Below are positions 24,094-33,695 of a stretch of DNA of 64,000 nucleotides, piece after piece. The stretch lies in NCBI RefSeq assembly GCF_014243345.1, contig NZ_JACLZF010000001.1, forward strand, positions 1,116,001 to 1,180,000, in the 5' to 3' direction. The translations under genes were made by a program, and so were the position numbers. The number at the start of each line of letters is the position of its first letter. Position 1 is the stretch's first letter. Source of the DNA: Robiginitalea sp. SC105. Lineage in GTDB: Bacteria > Bacteroidota > Bacteroidia > Flavobacteriales > Flavobacteriaceae. Under the pieces are notes generated by a model. That model searched no databases. It was given only the letters and a program-made list of their open reading frames with translations, and was not told the origin of the DNA.

Positions 24094-25203
24094 TCAGGAC
24101 TGGCGGTCCTTGAAGGCCGAGGGAGTACTTCCGGTATATTTTTTGAACGCGGTATTAAAGCTGGACTTGGAGTTGAACCCAACCTCGTACATGACCTCCA
24201 GGATGGTCAGTTTCGGGTCGCTGGATTCCCGCAGGATCCTTTTGGCCTCTTCGATCCGGTATCCGTTGATCAGGTCAAAAAACGATTTGCCCAGTTCGGC
24301 ATTGATCAGGGTGGAGAGTTGGCGGGAGGGCATGCCCAGTTGGGCCGCCAGGTCTTTCAAAGTCAGGTGGGGATCCAGGTAAGGTTTGCCGGATGCCAGA
24401 TGGGAACGCAACCGCTCGAGCAGCGAATGGGTGGCTTCCGGGGAGGCCACTGATTCGTGGCGGATTTCTTCCGCTCCCAGGAAGATCTCGTTTTGATGCA
24501 GCCCTTTGAACAATACGCTGTTGATAAAGAACAACAGGCCAACCAGCCCGACGAGTATGGCCCCCTGGTCCATGGGGACGAGTTGACTGTGACGAAGGAT
24601 ATTTGCCAGGGCACTGGCCAGCACCGAGATGATAAACACATTTACCAGGAAATTGAGCCAGTTGAGGTTGATCTTATCGATATTCGAAAAGTGTTCCAGG
24701 ATGGTTTCCCGGTAACGGCGCAATTGCAATTTAATGGCTACCAGGTAGGAAATCTCGTAGATCAACCCGAAGACGGAGACCAGGATCGTGGACAGGTCTT
24801 CCCCCTTTTGGACATCCGCCAACACCTGTTGCTGCGTTTCCGGGGGCTGGGAATAATAAAAAACGGCCAGCATGGCCATTACCAGTGCAAAGGGCAGGGC
24901 GTGCAACAGGTGCACCGGCCTTAGACGGAAGTCCCGCCTGGTGAGGGATTGGGTATAGAGCAACAGGAGGGGGGCGTGGAAGATCACCAGGCTGTTGAGG
25001 AACAGGGCCAGTTCCGGTCGAAAGGCATAGAACCCCGAAGAAAGGAGGTAGTAGTCGAGCAGGCCAAAGGCGAGGCTCAGGAAGAAAAAGGCGAGCAGGT
25101 AATTGCTCAGCTTCCGCCCCTTCCTGGAAAAGAACAGGAATACCGCGATAAAGAAAAGCTGGAAAAGGACCAGCAAAGTCACTATTTGAAAGACTTCAGC
25201 CAT
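24094..25203 (-). CDS. AraC family regulator with membrane-embedded N-terminus
   Basis: 369 residues from ATG 25203; the longer frame to 25425 is antisense-like read-through into the bestrophin gene. About seven hydrophobic helices occupy residues 3-235. A cytoplasmic AraC DNA-binding domain follows at about 265-365, with LTLKDLAAQLGMPSRQLSTLIN as the first helix-turn-helix and LTILEVMYEVGFNSKSSFNTAFKKYTGSTPSAFK as the second. This layout is typical of Bacteroidetes and allows a membrane signal to reach DNA directly. It starts one base after the bestrophin stop, so the two genes form an operon. Confidence 0.93.
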   Translation of the reverse strand: MAEVFQIVTLLVLFQLFFIAVFLFFSRKGRKLSNYLLAFFFLSLAFGLLDYYLLSSGFYAFRPELALFLNSLVIFHAPLLLLYTQSLTRRDFRLRPVHLLHALPFALVMAMLAVFYYSQPPETQQQVLADVQKGEDLSTILVSVFGLIYEISYLVAIKLQLRRYRETILEHFSNIDKINLNWLNFLVNVFIISVLASALANILRHSQLVPMDQGAILVGLVGLLFFINSVLFKGLHQNEIFLGAEEIRHESVASPEATHSLLERLRSHLASGKPYLDPHLTLKDLAAQLGMPSRQLSTLINAELGKSFFDLINGYRIEEAKRILRESSDPKLTILEVMYEVGFNSKSSFNTAFKKYTGSTPSAFKDRQS

Positions 25204-25204
25204 A

Positions 25205-26284
25205 TTACATCTGCGAATCCCATTCTTCGGGGACGGGGGGCGGGATGCCTGCCGGGTCGTCCCCGACCATCTGCCGGATGTCGATCTCGATCCCCCGGGA
25301 CATGGTGGTGATGGGGACGTCGTTAGGCGTGCCCTCGAAAGGGTTCTCCGACACATCCCCGATCCGCTCCATGGACAGGAAAATCCAGGACAGCACCACG
25401 CTGATCGGGACGGAGCACCAGACAAAGTTCAAGGCGATAAACCGGTACACCGGGTGCCGGTTCCCCCCCTCCAGCAGCGCCTGGCCGATCTGGTCGAATT
25501 CGCTCATCAGCGCCAGGGGCAGCAGCAGGATGAACAACCAGACAAAATAGAGGTTCAGGGTGGCAAATTGCCTCGGGTAGGGAAAGTTCTTGATCCGTTC
25601 TGCCTGGCCCTGCAGGGTGAAGAGTTCGGTGAGCATGCCCTGCATTTCCATATGCCGGAAATCATCGATCAGCCCCTGCGCCCTGAGTTCCCCCAGGCAT
25701 TTCGATTGCAGTTTCAGGCAGGCAGCCTGTTTGTTGCCCATCCCGAGGACGTATTTTTTCTCCTCCTCCGAGAGGTAGCCATCCAGCTCCTCCTCCAGGG
25801 AATAGGTGTACTCCCATATGTTGATCCGTTCCGAATACTTTTTGTCGATCTCGTTGTAGTTGGTAGTTTCCCAGGATTTCTTGACCCGCAGGGCATGCCG
25901 GAGGGAGGTCATCCAGGCCACGTGCCTGAGGACCATGGTTTTGCGGATGGCGTGCAATTCCGCATCGCTTTTCGCATCGCTGGCAAACTGGTTGGTGATA
26001 AAGTCGTTGACCATCAGGGTGAAGGAACGGGATGCGTTGACGATACCGCCCCATATCTTACGGCCTTCCCACAGACGTCCGTAGGAGGCATTGTTTTTAA
26101 ACCCGATGATAAAGGCCAGGGCAGTGCCCACCAGCCCGACCGGCAACCAGGGAAGTTGCAGCCATTTCCAGTCCAGCAGGTGGTAGGGCACCACAGGGAT
26201 GACCGCGAGCAATATAAAGAAGATGATGTACTTCCGGGTCCAATTGAGGAAGGTGGGCAGGGGGTAGATGCGTTTGGTATACAT
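25205..26284 (-). CDS. Bestrophin family anion channel
   Basis: 359 residues. Starts MYTKRIYPLPTFLNWTRKY, followed by two transmembrane helices and the bestrophin signature FIIGFKNNASYGRLWEGRKIWGGIVN. Later come PYPRQFATLNLYFVWLFILLLPLAL and the end motif ENPFEGTPNDVPITTMSRGIEIDIRQMVG. Bacterial members form pentameric channels for anions or cations. It is directly upstream of the membrane AraC regulator. Confidence 0.95.
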   Translation of the reverse strand: MYTKRIYPLPTFLNWTRKYIIFFILLAVIPVVPYHLLDWKWLQLPWLPVGLVGTALAFIIGFKNNASYGRLWEGRKIWGGIVNASRSFTLMVNDFITNQFASDAKSDAELHAIRKTMVLRHVAWMTSLRHALRVKKSWETTNYNEIDKKYSERINIWEYTYSLEEELDGYLSEEEKKYVLGMGNKQAACLKLQSKCLGELRAQGLIDDFRHMEMQGMLTELFTLQGQAERIKNFPYPRQFATLNLYFVWLFILLLPLALMSEFDQIGQALLEGGNRHPVYRFIALNFVWCSVPISVVLSWIFLSMERIGDVSENPFEGTPNDVPITTMSRGIEIDIRQMVGDDPAGIPPPVPEEWDSQM

Positions 26285-26339
26285 AGGGTTATCTGTAAAA
26301 ATTCCGGGGACCTGTCGGCAGGATGATGCCTTCGGTCCC

Positions 26340-27539
26340 CTAGTTTGTCGGTTCAGGGTCCAGTTCTATGGTTTTTCCGGCTGCTGCACTCCGCATGGCC
26401 GCATCCAGGATTTCCATGACCACCAGGTTGTTTTCCAGGGAGGACAGGTCGTTGGGCCCCGGGTCCAGCTCCCCCCGGACCACGGCTTTCAGGTACAGGA
26501 AGGGGTCGTTGAGGGGCGCCTGCCGTTCGGGCAGGGTCTCGGTTGTTTCATCAAAGCCGTCATAGCCCCGGGCCATGCGAAGGCGCAGGTCGTGCCGGTT
26601 GTCTGCATAGACGGCGCCGTAAAGCCCATAGGCCACCAGGTCCTTCCGCCCGATGGGCCAGTTCCAGGAAGCCTGGATAATCCCTACAGCCTCGGGATAC
26701 CGCAGCAGGATGATGGCTTCATCATCCACCCGGGGGTTGTTTTCAGGCTGCAGCTGGGCGGTCAGGGCGGTTACGCTCCGGGGCCGTTGCCCTTCCATCA
26801 GCCAGGTGATGAGGTTGGCTCCGTAGCACCCGAAGTCGGTCAGGGCACCTGCGCCGTTTTGTCCCGGGTCGGTAAGCCAGCCCAGGAATTCCGGGGGGAC
26901 GCCAATTTTTTTCGGGCCACGGTGCCCATCCCGCACCACAATCTTGCGGACCGAGCCAAGGGTGGTATCGCGTTTGAGCAATTCATAAGCCCGGTGGTTG
27001 GTCGGGTACCAGGTGGTCTCGTAATTGGTCAGTAGCCGGATACGGTGTTTCCGTGCCAGCGCCGCCATCTCCCGGGCGTCTTCCAGGCTCATGGCCAGCG
27101 GCTTTTCCACCATTACGTGGATGCCGCGCGGGGCGCAGGCGGCCACCACGGCCCGGTGGTCCCGGATCGGACCGAAAGCGGCAACGGCTTCCGGGATGCC
27201 CGCCGCGAAAAGCTGCTCAAAGGTGTCGTATACCCGCGAGAGCGGGAATTTGTATTGTTCGCAATATTTACGGGCGACCTCCCGGTCGGGTTCCACGATC
27301 CCCGTAATCTCGACGTCCCCCCGGGCTGCACTGCCAAAGACCCAGCCCACGTGCCCGTGGGTAAGGCCGGCCACCCCCACGCGCAACGGGACATCGGACC
27401 TCGCACCTTGTTCCGGGCCGGGGGAAGGATCACCGTTCTGGGCCCAAGACGGGCCGGTGCAGAAGAGGAGGCAAGCCCCTAGCAGTAACGTAAAAACAGG
27501 ATGGTGGTATGGGACAGTCACGATAGGTTTGTAATGCAA
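26340..27539 (-). CDS. Exported Gfo/Idh/MocA family oxidoreductase
   Basis: 399 residues as drawn. No ATG is available near the start: TTG at 27539 or GTG at 27521 must be used. The first choice gives the signal peptide a Lys. A Sec signal ends near PSWAQ. The Rossmann domain has VGVAGLTHGHVGWVFGS and the EKP motif in VMVEKPLAMSLEDA; the C-terminal sheet domain has GGAL-like GAGALTDFGCYGANLITWLM. Such proteins oxidise sugars with NAD(P) or a tightly bound cofactor, and exported ones are linked to 3-keto sugar formation. It is divergent from the uronate operon. Confidence 0.9.
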   Translation of the reverse strand: MHYKPIVTVPYHHPVFTLLLGACLLFCTGPSWAQNGDPSPGPEQGARSDVPLRVGVAGLTHGHVGWVFGSAARGDVEITGIVEPDREVARKYCEQYKFPLSRVYDTFEQLFAAGIPEAVAAFGPIRDHRAVVAACAPRGIHVMVEKPLAMSLEDAREMAALARKHRIRLLTNYETTWYPTNHRAYELLKRDTTLGSVRKIVVRDGHRGPKKIGVPPEFLGWLTDPGQNGAGALTDFGCYGANLITWLMEGQRPRSVTALTAQLQPENNPRVDDEAIILLRYPEAVGIIQASWNWPIGRKDLVAYGLYGAVYADNRHDLRLRMARGYDGFDETTETLPERQAPLNDPFLYLKAVVRGELDPGPNDLSSLENNLVVMEILDAAMRSAAAGKTIELDPEPTN

Positions 27540-27697
27540 TTGGCTTTTCTAAGGTAGCAAAATCCTTCCAACGGGTATGAAGGGCATGTGGCATTTAGGA
27601 TTTCCACGGACTCCCGGGCAGAACCTCCCGGAGTTTTCCTATTTTAGTGGGTGTGCCCCGAACACGTATCACGGGTCATACACCTAACCCATCGACC

Positions 27698-29095
27698 ATG
27701 TCCTTTATAGGGGAAGACTTCTTACTGGAAACCTCCCATGCGCGCAAGTTATATTTTGACTATGCAGCCGACCTCCCGATCATCGATTACCACAACCACC
27801 TGTCCCCTGAGCAGATAGCCACAGACCACCAGTTCGAAAACATCACCCGTGCCTGGCTGGACGGGGACCATTATAAATGGCGGGCCATGCGGACCCTCGG
27901 GATCGGGGAGGCATTTATAACCGGGGATGCCCCGGACGCTGAGAAGTTTGCCAAATGGGCGTGGGCAGTCCCCCAGACCATCCGAAACCCCCTGTACCAC
28001 TGGACCCACCTGGAGCTTGCACGCTATTTTGGCGTGGAAGACCTCTTGTCTGAAAAAAATGCAGGCGCGGTTTACAGGCAAACCTCCGAACAGCTTGGAC
28101 AACCTTCCCACAGCGCCCGGGGATTGCTCAACCGGATGCGTGTGGAACTGGTCTGCACCACCGATGACCCGGCCGATTCCCTGGAATACCATCTGCAGGC
28201 CCGGTCCCTCAAAACCGGCCCGCGCATGCTACCGGCCTTCCGGCCCGATGCGGCTTATGGCATTGCGGACCCATCCGCCTTCCGCACCTACCTGGAACGG
28301 CTGGAACAGGTCACCGGCCACACCATCGCTACCTATGCGGATTTGTTGCAGGCCCTAGATACCCGCATGGATTTTTTCCACGAAGCCGGGTGCCGCCTGG
28401 CCGACCACGGCCTGAAACAGCTCGCCTCCTTCGAGGCGCCTTTTTGCGATATCGGACAGCTCTTTAAAAAAGTCCGTGAGGGCAGGACCCCCACGGCGGA
28501 AGAAACCCGCTACTTCCAGTTTGAAACCCTGAAACACCTTTGCCGGGGGTACCACCGGAAGGGCTGGGTACAGCAATTCCACCTGGGGGCGCTGCGTAAC
28601 GCCAATTCGCGGATGCGCCGGGCCCTGGGCCCGGATACGGGGTTTGATTCCATCGGGGACTTCCAGCAGGCCAGCGGCCTGGCGGGGTTCCTGGACCAAC
28701 TGGACGGGACCAACCAGCTCGCCAAAACCATCCTGTATACCCTCAACCCGTCCTGGAATGAGGTGTTTGCCACCATGGCCGGGAATTTCAACGACGGCAG
28801 CGTCCGGGGGAAGGTACAGTTCGGGTCCGGGTGGTGGTACAACGACCAGCTCCACGGGATGGAGCGGCAGCTCGACGCCCTCTCAAATATGGGGCTGCTG
28901 AGTTGCTTTGTGGGGATGCTGACCGACTCCAGGAGCCTGCTGTCCTTCCCCAGGCACGAATATTTCAGGCGCCTGCTGTGCAACCTGCTGGGGAGGGATA
29001 TGGAAAAGGGCCTGTTGCCGCAGGACCCGGGCCTGTTGGGTAAAACCGTCCGGGACATCTGTTATTTCAATGCAAAGGCGTATTTTGAATTCTGA
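27698..29095 (+). CDS. uxaC: Glucuronate/galacturonate isomerase
   Basis: 465 residues, normal for UxaC. It opens SFIGEDFLLETSHARKLYFDYA, with the metal-site DYHNHLSPEQIA, then the domain with RMRVELVCTTDDPADSLEYH and the end FSSG-like VQFGSGWWYNDQLHGMERQ. A late LTDSRSLLSFPRHEYFRRLLC is also diagnostic. It interconverts D-glucuronate with D-fructuronate or D-galacturonate with D-tagaturonate in the cytoplasm. The ATG at 27698 is chosen because it gives the family N-terminus. It is the first gene of a plus-strand operon reaching to 36419. Confidence 0.97.
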   Translation: MSFIGEDFLLETSHARKLYFDYAADLPIIDYHNHLSPEQIATDHQFENITRAWLDGDHYKWRAMRTLGIGEAFITGDAPDAEKFAKWAWAVPQTIRNPLYHWTHLELARYFGVEDLLSEKNAGAVYRQTSEQLGQPSHSARGLLNRMRVELVCTTDDPADSLEYHLQARSLKTGPRMLPAFRPDAAYGIADPSAFRTYLERLEQVTGHTIATYADLLQALDTRMDFFHEAGCRLADHGLKQLASFEAPFCDIGQLFKKVREGRTPTAEETRYFQFETLKHLCRGYHRKGWVQQFHLGALRNANSRMRRALGPDTGFDSIGDFQQASGLAGFLDQLDGTNQLAKTILYTLNPSWNEVFATMAGNFNDGSVRGKVQFGSGWWYNDQLHGMERQLDALSNMGLLSCFVGMLTDSRSLLSFPRHEYFRRLLCNLLGRDMEKGLLPQDPGLLGKTVRDICYFNAKAYFEF

Positions 29096-29114
29096 AAAGA
29101 CTGTCAGACCTACC

Positions 29115-30155
29115 ATGAAAAAAGTAATCACCTTCGGCGAGATCATGCTGCGGCTTTCCCCACCGGGCTTCCTGCGGTTTTCCCAGGCGAACTCCCTGGA
29201 TGTCGTCTACGGGGGCGGGGAGTCCAACGTGGCCGTTTCCCTGGCAAATTTCGGGGTCCCCGTGGATTTTGTGACCCGCCTTCCCGACAACCCCCTGGGG
29301 CAATGCGCCCTGATGGAACTCCGCAAACGCGGGGTGGGCACAGGCCGGATCCTTTTTGGCGGGGAACGGCTTGGGATCTACTTCCTGGAAACCGGGGCCG
29401 TCAGCCGGGGGAGCCAGGTGGTGTACGACCGGGCAAACTCCGCCATGGCCGAAATACGGCCCGGCATGGTCGATTGGGAAACCGTTTTCCGGGACGCCGG
29501 CTGGTTCCACTGGACGGGGATTACCCCAGCCATTTCCCAGGGTGCGGCAGATGCCTGCCTGGAAGCCGTAAAGGCCGCCCGGAAGATGGGGCTCACCGTT
29601 TCCACCGACCTGAATTACCGGGCCAAGCTCTGGAAGTACGGGGTGCCTTCGGAAGGCATCATGACGGAACTCACCGGCTATTGCGACATCATCCTGGGGA
29701 ATGAGGAAGATGCCGAAAAACACTTTGGCATCCGACCCGAAGGCCTCGACATCACCACCCAGGGGGAATCGGTACACGCCGACGCATTCAGGAGTGTCTG
29801 TGAGCAGATGATGGCCAAATTCCCGAATGCCCAAAAGGTGATCACCACCCTGAGGGGGTCTTTGTCAGCCTCCCACAACACCTGGGCCGGGATCCTGTAT
29901 GACGGGACCACCTTGTATACCTCCCCCCAGTACCAGATCACGCATATCGTGGACCGGGTGGGCGGGGGCGATTCTTTTATGGGCGGTCTCATCTACGGCC
30001 TGCTGAAATTCAAGGGGGACGACCAGCGGGCACTGGACTTCGCGGTGGCAGCCTCCTGCCTGAAACACACCATCGTAGGGGATGCCAACCTGGTCAGCGT
30101 AGCCGAAGTGGAGAAACTGATGGGGGGCGATGCCTCCGGCCGGGTGGTCCGGTGA
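29115..30155 (+). CDS. kdgK: 2-keto-3-deoxygluconate kinase (PfkB family)
   Basis: 346 residues from ATG 29115. PfkB features: VITFGEIMLRLSPPG, the glycine-rich YGGGESNVAVSLANFG, VSTDLNYRAKLWKYG, and the catalytic-base motif DRVGGGDSFMGGLIYGLL. KdgK phosphorylates 2-keto-3-deoxygluconate to KDPG. Context supports this: uxaC is 19 bases upstream and the KDPG aldolase follows after 107 bases. Confidence 0.94.
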   Translation: MKKVITFGEIMLRLSPPGFLRFSQANSLDVVYGGGESNVAVSLANFGVPVDFVTRLPDNPLGQCALMELRKRGVGTGRILFGGERLGIYFLETGAVSRGSQVVYDRANSAMAEIRPGMVDWETVFRDAGWFHWTGITPAISQGAADACLEAVKAARKMGLTVSTDLNYRAKLWKYGVPSEGIMTELTGYCDIILGNEEDAEKHFGIRPEGLDITTQGESVHADAFRSVCEQMMAKFPNAQKVITTLRGSLSASHNTWAGILYDGTTLYTSPQYQITHIVDRVGGGDSFMGGLIYGLLKFKGDDQRALDFAVAASCLKHTIVGDANLVSVAEVEKLMGGDASGRVVR

Positions 30156-30262
30156 ACCCAGGCGGCGGTTACCCGGAAAACCCAAACGCAGGTACGGGAA
30201 CCACGAGCACCTATAAAAATCGCCGGGGAATCCCGGCAGAAACAAATTAAAAAATTCAGTAC

Positions 30263-30940
30263 ATGGCGAAGTTCTCGCGAATCGAAGTGATTGACCTGAT
30301 GGAAACCACCGGGCTGGTCCCGCTGTTTTACCACCCGGATACTGCCCTCGGGAAGAAAGTGCTGGCGGCTTGTTACCGGGGCGGGGCGAGGTTGCTGGAG
30401 TTCACCGCCAGGGGGGATTTTGCGCATGAGGTTTTCGGGGAACTCCGGAAATTTGCAGCGGCGGAACTGCCCGGCCTTGCCATGGGCGTGGGATCCGTGA
30501 CGGACGCCCCTGCGGCCTCCCTCTATATGCAGCTCGGGGCGGATTTTGTAGTCACGCCCTCCTTCCGGGAGGACATCGCCCGGATTTGCAACCGCAGGAA
30601 GGTACTCTGGTCCCCGGGATGCGGGACGCTTACCGAAATCAACCAGGCAGAAGAACTGGGCTGTGAACTTATCAAACTCTTCCCGGGGTCCGTGTACGGG
30701 CCGGAATTTGTGAAGGCCGTCCGGGGTCCGCAGCCCTGGACCCGGATCATGCCCACCGGCGGCGTAAGTACCGATGCCGCCAACCTGGCATCCTGGTTTT
30801 CGGCCGGGGTTACCTGTGTGGGGATGGGTTCCGGCCTGATCTCCTCCCAGGTGCTGAAACAGCAGGACTTCAATACGCTCGAACAAACCGTGGCCGGGGT
30901 ACTCGATACCATCCGCTCTGTCAGAAACCCCGGGGCGTGA
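30263..30940 (+). CDS. eda: KDPG/KHG aldolase
   Basis: 225 residues, a class I aldolase of the Entner-Doudoroff type. Visible sites: TGLVPLFYHPD, Glu in LLEFTARGDF, PGCGTLTEI, the Schiff-base Lys in CELIKLFPGS, and phosphate-binding RIMPTGGVSTD with VGMGSGL. It splits 2-keto-3-deoxy-6-phosphogluconate into pyruvate and glyceraldehyde 3-phosphate. The stop overlaps the next start (GTGA at 30937-30940). Confidence 0.96.
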   Translation: MAKFSRIEVIDLMETTGLVPLFYHPDTALGKKVLAACYRGGARLLEFTARGDFAHEVFGELRKFAAAELPGLAMGVGSVTDAPAASLYMQLGADFVVTPSFREDIARICNRRKVLWSPGCGTLTEINQAEELGCELIKLFPGSVYGPEFVKAVRGPQPWTRIMPTGGVSTDAANLASWFSAGVTCVGMGSGLISSQVLKQQDFNTLEQTVAGVLDTIRSVRNPGA

Positions 30941-31914
30941 TCCGCATGCTCGCCATAGGGTGCATGGTTTTCTTTCTGGCTGGCAGCTGCCGGCAGGCAA
31001 GCAGCGTGCGTACCGTGCGCCTGGCACACGGCCTGGACGTTACCCATTCCGTGCATATCGCCATGGTCCGGATGGGGGACGACATGGCCCGGATTTCCGG
31101 CGGCCGCCTCCGCCTGGAGATTTATCCGAACCAGCAACTCGGGAGCGAACGGGAGGTCCTGGAGCTCCTCCAGATCGGGACACTGGATATGACCAAGGTC
31201 TCGGCAGCAACCCTCGAAAATTTTGCCCCCAAGACCCGCATCCTGGGGCTGCCCTACCTGTTCCGCGACCGGGAGGCAGCTTTTTCCGCTCTGGACGGGC
31301 CCATCGGGCAGGAACTCCTGGACGACGGGCTGGAATTCTGGCTTAAGGGCCTCGGCTTTTACGATGCCGGCTTCCGGAGTTTCTACGCCATGGAAAAACC
31401 CATCAGGGACCCGGCCGACCTGGAGGGGATGAAGGTGCGGGTCATGGAAAGCGTGACGGCCATCAATATGATCCGCAGCATGGGAGGCGCCCCTACGCCC
31501 ATCTCCTGGGGCGAACTCTACACGGCCCTGCAGCAGGGGGTGGTGGATGCCGCCGAAAACAACCCGCCGAGTTTCTACCTGGCGCGGCACTACGAAGTTT
31601 GCAAATACTACTCCCTGGACGAACACACCTTTTCTCCGGATGTGCTGATTGCCGGCACTCGCTTCTGGGATGCCCTCACGGAACAGGAAAAGGGGTGGAT
31701 CCGGGAAGCTGCGGCCAACTCCATCGCCTACCAGCGGGAATTATGGGCACTGGCCGAAGCCGACGCCCTGGAGAAGGTCGCAGCGGCCGGGGTGGAGATT
31801 TCCCGTCCGGATAAGCAGCCCTTTGCCGAGAGCTCCCGGGAGGCCTACCAGCTCTACGAAGCCGATACGACCCTGGCCCGGCTGATCCGGGAGATAAAAG
31901 AACTGCAGCAATGA
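30937..31914 (+). CDS. TRAP transporter substrate-binding lipoprotein (DctP family)
   Basis: 325 residues from GTG 30937, which overlaps the aldolase stop; ATG 30946 is possible but would drop the only Arg of the signal peptide. A lipobox FLAGSC is present, so the protein is probably lipid-anchored. Family motifs: NQQLGSEREVLELLQIGTLDM, the substrate-carboxylate Arg region LEGMKVRVMES, GGAPTPISWGELYTALQQGVVDAAENN and YYSLDEHTFSPDVLIA. DctP proteins bind organic acids; the setting suggests a hexuronate or related sugar acid. The permease genes follow directly. Confidence 0.95.
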   Translation: MIRMLAIGCMVFFLAGSCRQASSVRTVRLAHGLDVTHSVHIAMVRMGDDMARISGGRLRLEIYPNQQLGSEREVLELLQIGTLDMTKVSAATLENFAPKTRILGLPYLFRDREAAFSALDGPIGQELLDDGLEFWLKGLGFYDAGFRSFYAMEKPIRDPADLEGMKVRVMESVTAINMIRSMGGAPTPISWGELYTALQQGVVDAAENNPPSFYLARHYEVCKYYSLDEHTFSPDVLIAGTRFWDALTEQEKGWIREAAANSIAYQRELWALAEADALEKVAAAGVEISRPDKQPFAESSREAYQLYEADTTLARLIREIKELQQ

Positions 31915-32372
31915 AAGCCATCCGCCACCGCCTCGATTCGGTACTTTCCCATGCCCTGGTCCTGCTGATGTCGGCCATGGTCCTGAACGTCCTCTGGCAG
32001 GTATTCAGCCGTTACGTGCTCGGCGCCCCCAGTTCCTTCACCGACGAACTGGCGCGCTACCTGATGATCTGGCTGGGGGTGCTGGGCGCGGCCTACGTTT
32101 CGGGCAGGAACATGCACGTGGCCATCGATATCCTGCCCCGCCGTGCGGCCCCGGCCCTGCAACTCCGGTTGCGGCAGGCGGTCAACTGGGTCATCCTGCT
32201 CTTCTGTTTCTTTGGCCTGGTAATCGGGGGCAGCCGCCTGGTCTACGTCACGTACCTCCTGGAGCAGTATTCCCCGGCCCTGCAGCTGCCACTGGCCTAC
32301 GTCTACCTGGTGATCCCGCTGAGCGGCCTGATCATCATCTTTTATAAAACCGACGATTTACTCGACCGATAG
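31911..32372 (+). CDS. TRAP transporter small permease (DctQ family)
   Basis: 153 residues with four transmembrane helices (about 14-32, 47-66, 85-106 and 122-145). Motif NVLWQVFSRYVLGAPSSFTDELARYLMIWLGVLGAAY is typical of DctQ. Its ATG overlaps the DctP stop as ATGA. The protein forms the membrane complex with the large permease that follows 3 bases later. Confidence 0.95.
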   Translation: MKAIRHRLDSVLSHALVLLMSAMVLNVLWQVFSRYVLGAPSSFTDELARYLMIWLGVLGAAYVSGRNMHVAIDILPRRAAPALQLRLRQAVNWVILLFCFFGLVIGGSRLVYVTYLLEQYSPALQLPLAYVYLVIPLSGLIIIFYKTDDLLDR

Positions 32373-32375
32373 CCC

Positions 32376-33671
32376 ATGGAATATATCCCCCTCCTCGTAC
32401 TGATCCTCAGCTTTGTCTGCCTGCTGGCCATCGGCACCCCGGTGGCCTGGAGCATCGTGGTTTCGGCCACCCTGACCCTGCTGGTCAGCATCCCGGCCCT
32501 CCCGGCCCTGACAACCGTCTCCCAGCGCATCGCGGCAGGCCTGGACAGTTTTGCCCTGCTGGCCATCCCGTTCTTTGTGCTTTCCGGGGAGCTTATGAAC
32601 CGGGGCGGGATTGCCTGCAGGCTGATCGCCTTTGCGAAAACCCTGGTGGGCGCAATGCCCGGGGGGCTGGCACTGATCAATATCATCTCGGCCATGCTGA
32701 TGGGTGCCATCGCGGGCTCGGCCCTGGCCTCTGCTTCCGCCATGGGGACCATGCTTGGCCCCGAAATGGAAAAACAGGGGTACGACAGGGAGTTCGGCGC
32801 AGCGGTAAATATTACCTCGGCGACCACGGGCCTGGTCATCCCACCGAGCAATATCCTGATTGTCTACTCCCTGGCCAGCGGCGGTGCATCCATCGCCGCC
32901 CTTTTCCTTGCGGGGTACATCCCCGGGATCCTCACCGGCCTTTTTCTGATGGTGGTGGCCTCCGTATGGGCCCGCCGCAAAGGCTACCAGACCGGGGAGC
33001 GCAGCAATTTCAGGGAAGTGCTCCGGACCTTTGTCGATGCCGTACCCAGCCTGTTGTTGCTGGTGGTGGTGATCGGCGGCATTGTGGCGGGGATTTTCAC
33101 GGCGACCGAGGCATCTGCCATTGCCGTGCTGTACAGCCTGGTCCTCGGGGTGATCTACCGGGAAATCTCCCTGGATAACCTGCCAAAAATCGCCCTGGAC
33201 GCCTCGGCCACCACGGCCATCGTAATGCTGCTCATCGGTGCGTCCATGAGCATGTCCTGGGCCCTGTCCTATGAGCACATCCCCCAGGAAATCAGCGAGG
33301 GCCTCCTCGGGATTACCGACAACAAGATCCTGATCCTCCTCCTGATCAACCTCATCCTGCTGCTGGTCGGTATCTTTATGGACATGACCCCGGCCGTTTT
33401 GATTTTTACCCCTATCTTTTTACCGGTGGTAACCAAACTGGGCCTGGACCCGGTGCATTTTGGGATCATCATGATCCTGAACCTGTGCATCGGTTTATGC
33501 ACCCCCCCGGTGGGATCCGTGCTTTTTGTGGGTGTGGGGATTGCCCGCACGAGCATCGAAAAGGTGGTCCGTCCCCTTTTGCCGCTGTTTGTGGCGATGA
33601 TCCTTGCCCTGTTCCTGGTAACTTACATCCCGGAACTCAGCCTGTGGCTGCCGTCGCTATTTGATTTGTAA
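32376..33671 (+). CDS. TRAP transporter large permease (DctM family)
   Basis: 431 residues with about twelve hydrophobic helices. Hallmarks are FALLAIPFFVLSGELMNRGGIA, LINIISAMLMGAIAGSALASASAMG, TSATTGLVIPPSNILIVYSLAS and a mirrored second half ending LCIGLCTPPVGSVLFVGVGIA. It carries the sodium-coupled translocation path of the TRAP system. Together with the two preceding genes it completes the transporter. Confidence 0.97.
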   Translation: MEYIPLLVLILSFVCLLAIGTPVAWSIVVSATLTLLVSIPALPALTTVSQRIAAGLDSFALLAIPFFVLSGELMNRGGIACRLIAFAKTLVGAMPGGLALINIISAMLMGAIAGSALASASAMGTMLGPEMEKQGYDREFGAAVNITSATTGLVIPPSNILIVYSLASGGASIAALFLAGYIPGILTGLFLMVVASVWARRKGYQTGERSNFREVLRTFVDAVPSLLLLVVVIGGIVAGIFTATEASAIAVLYSLVLGVIYREISLDNLPKIALDASATTAIVMLLIGASMSMSWALSYEHIPQEISEGLLGITDNKILILLLINLILLLVGIFMDMTPAVLIFTPIFLPVVTKLGLDPVHFGIIMILNLCIGLCTPPVGSVLFVGVGIARTSIEKVVRPLLPLFVAMILALFLVTYIPELSLWLPSLFDL

Positions 33672-33695
33672 ACCAAACCCTGTAAAACTAATTCC

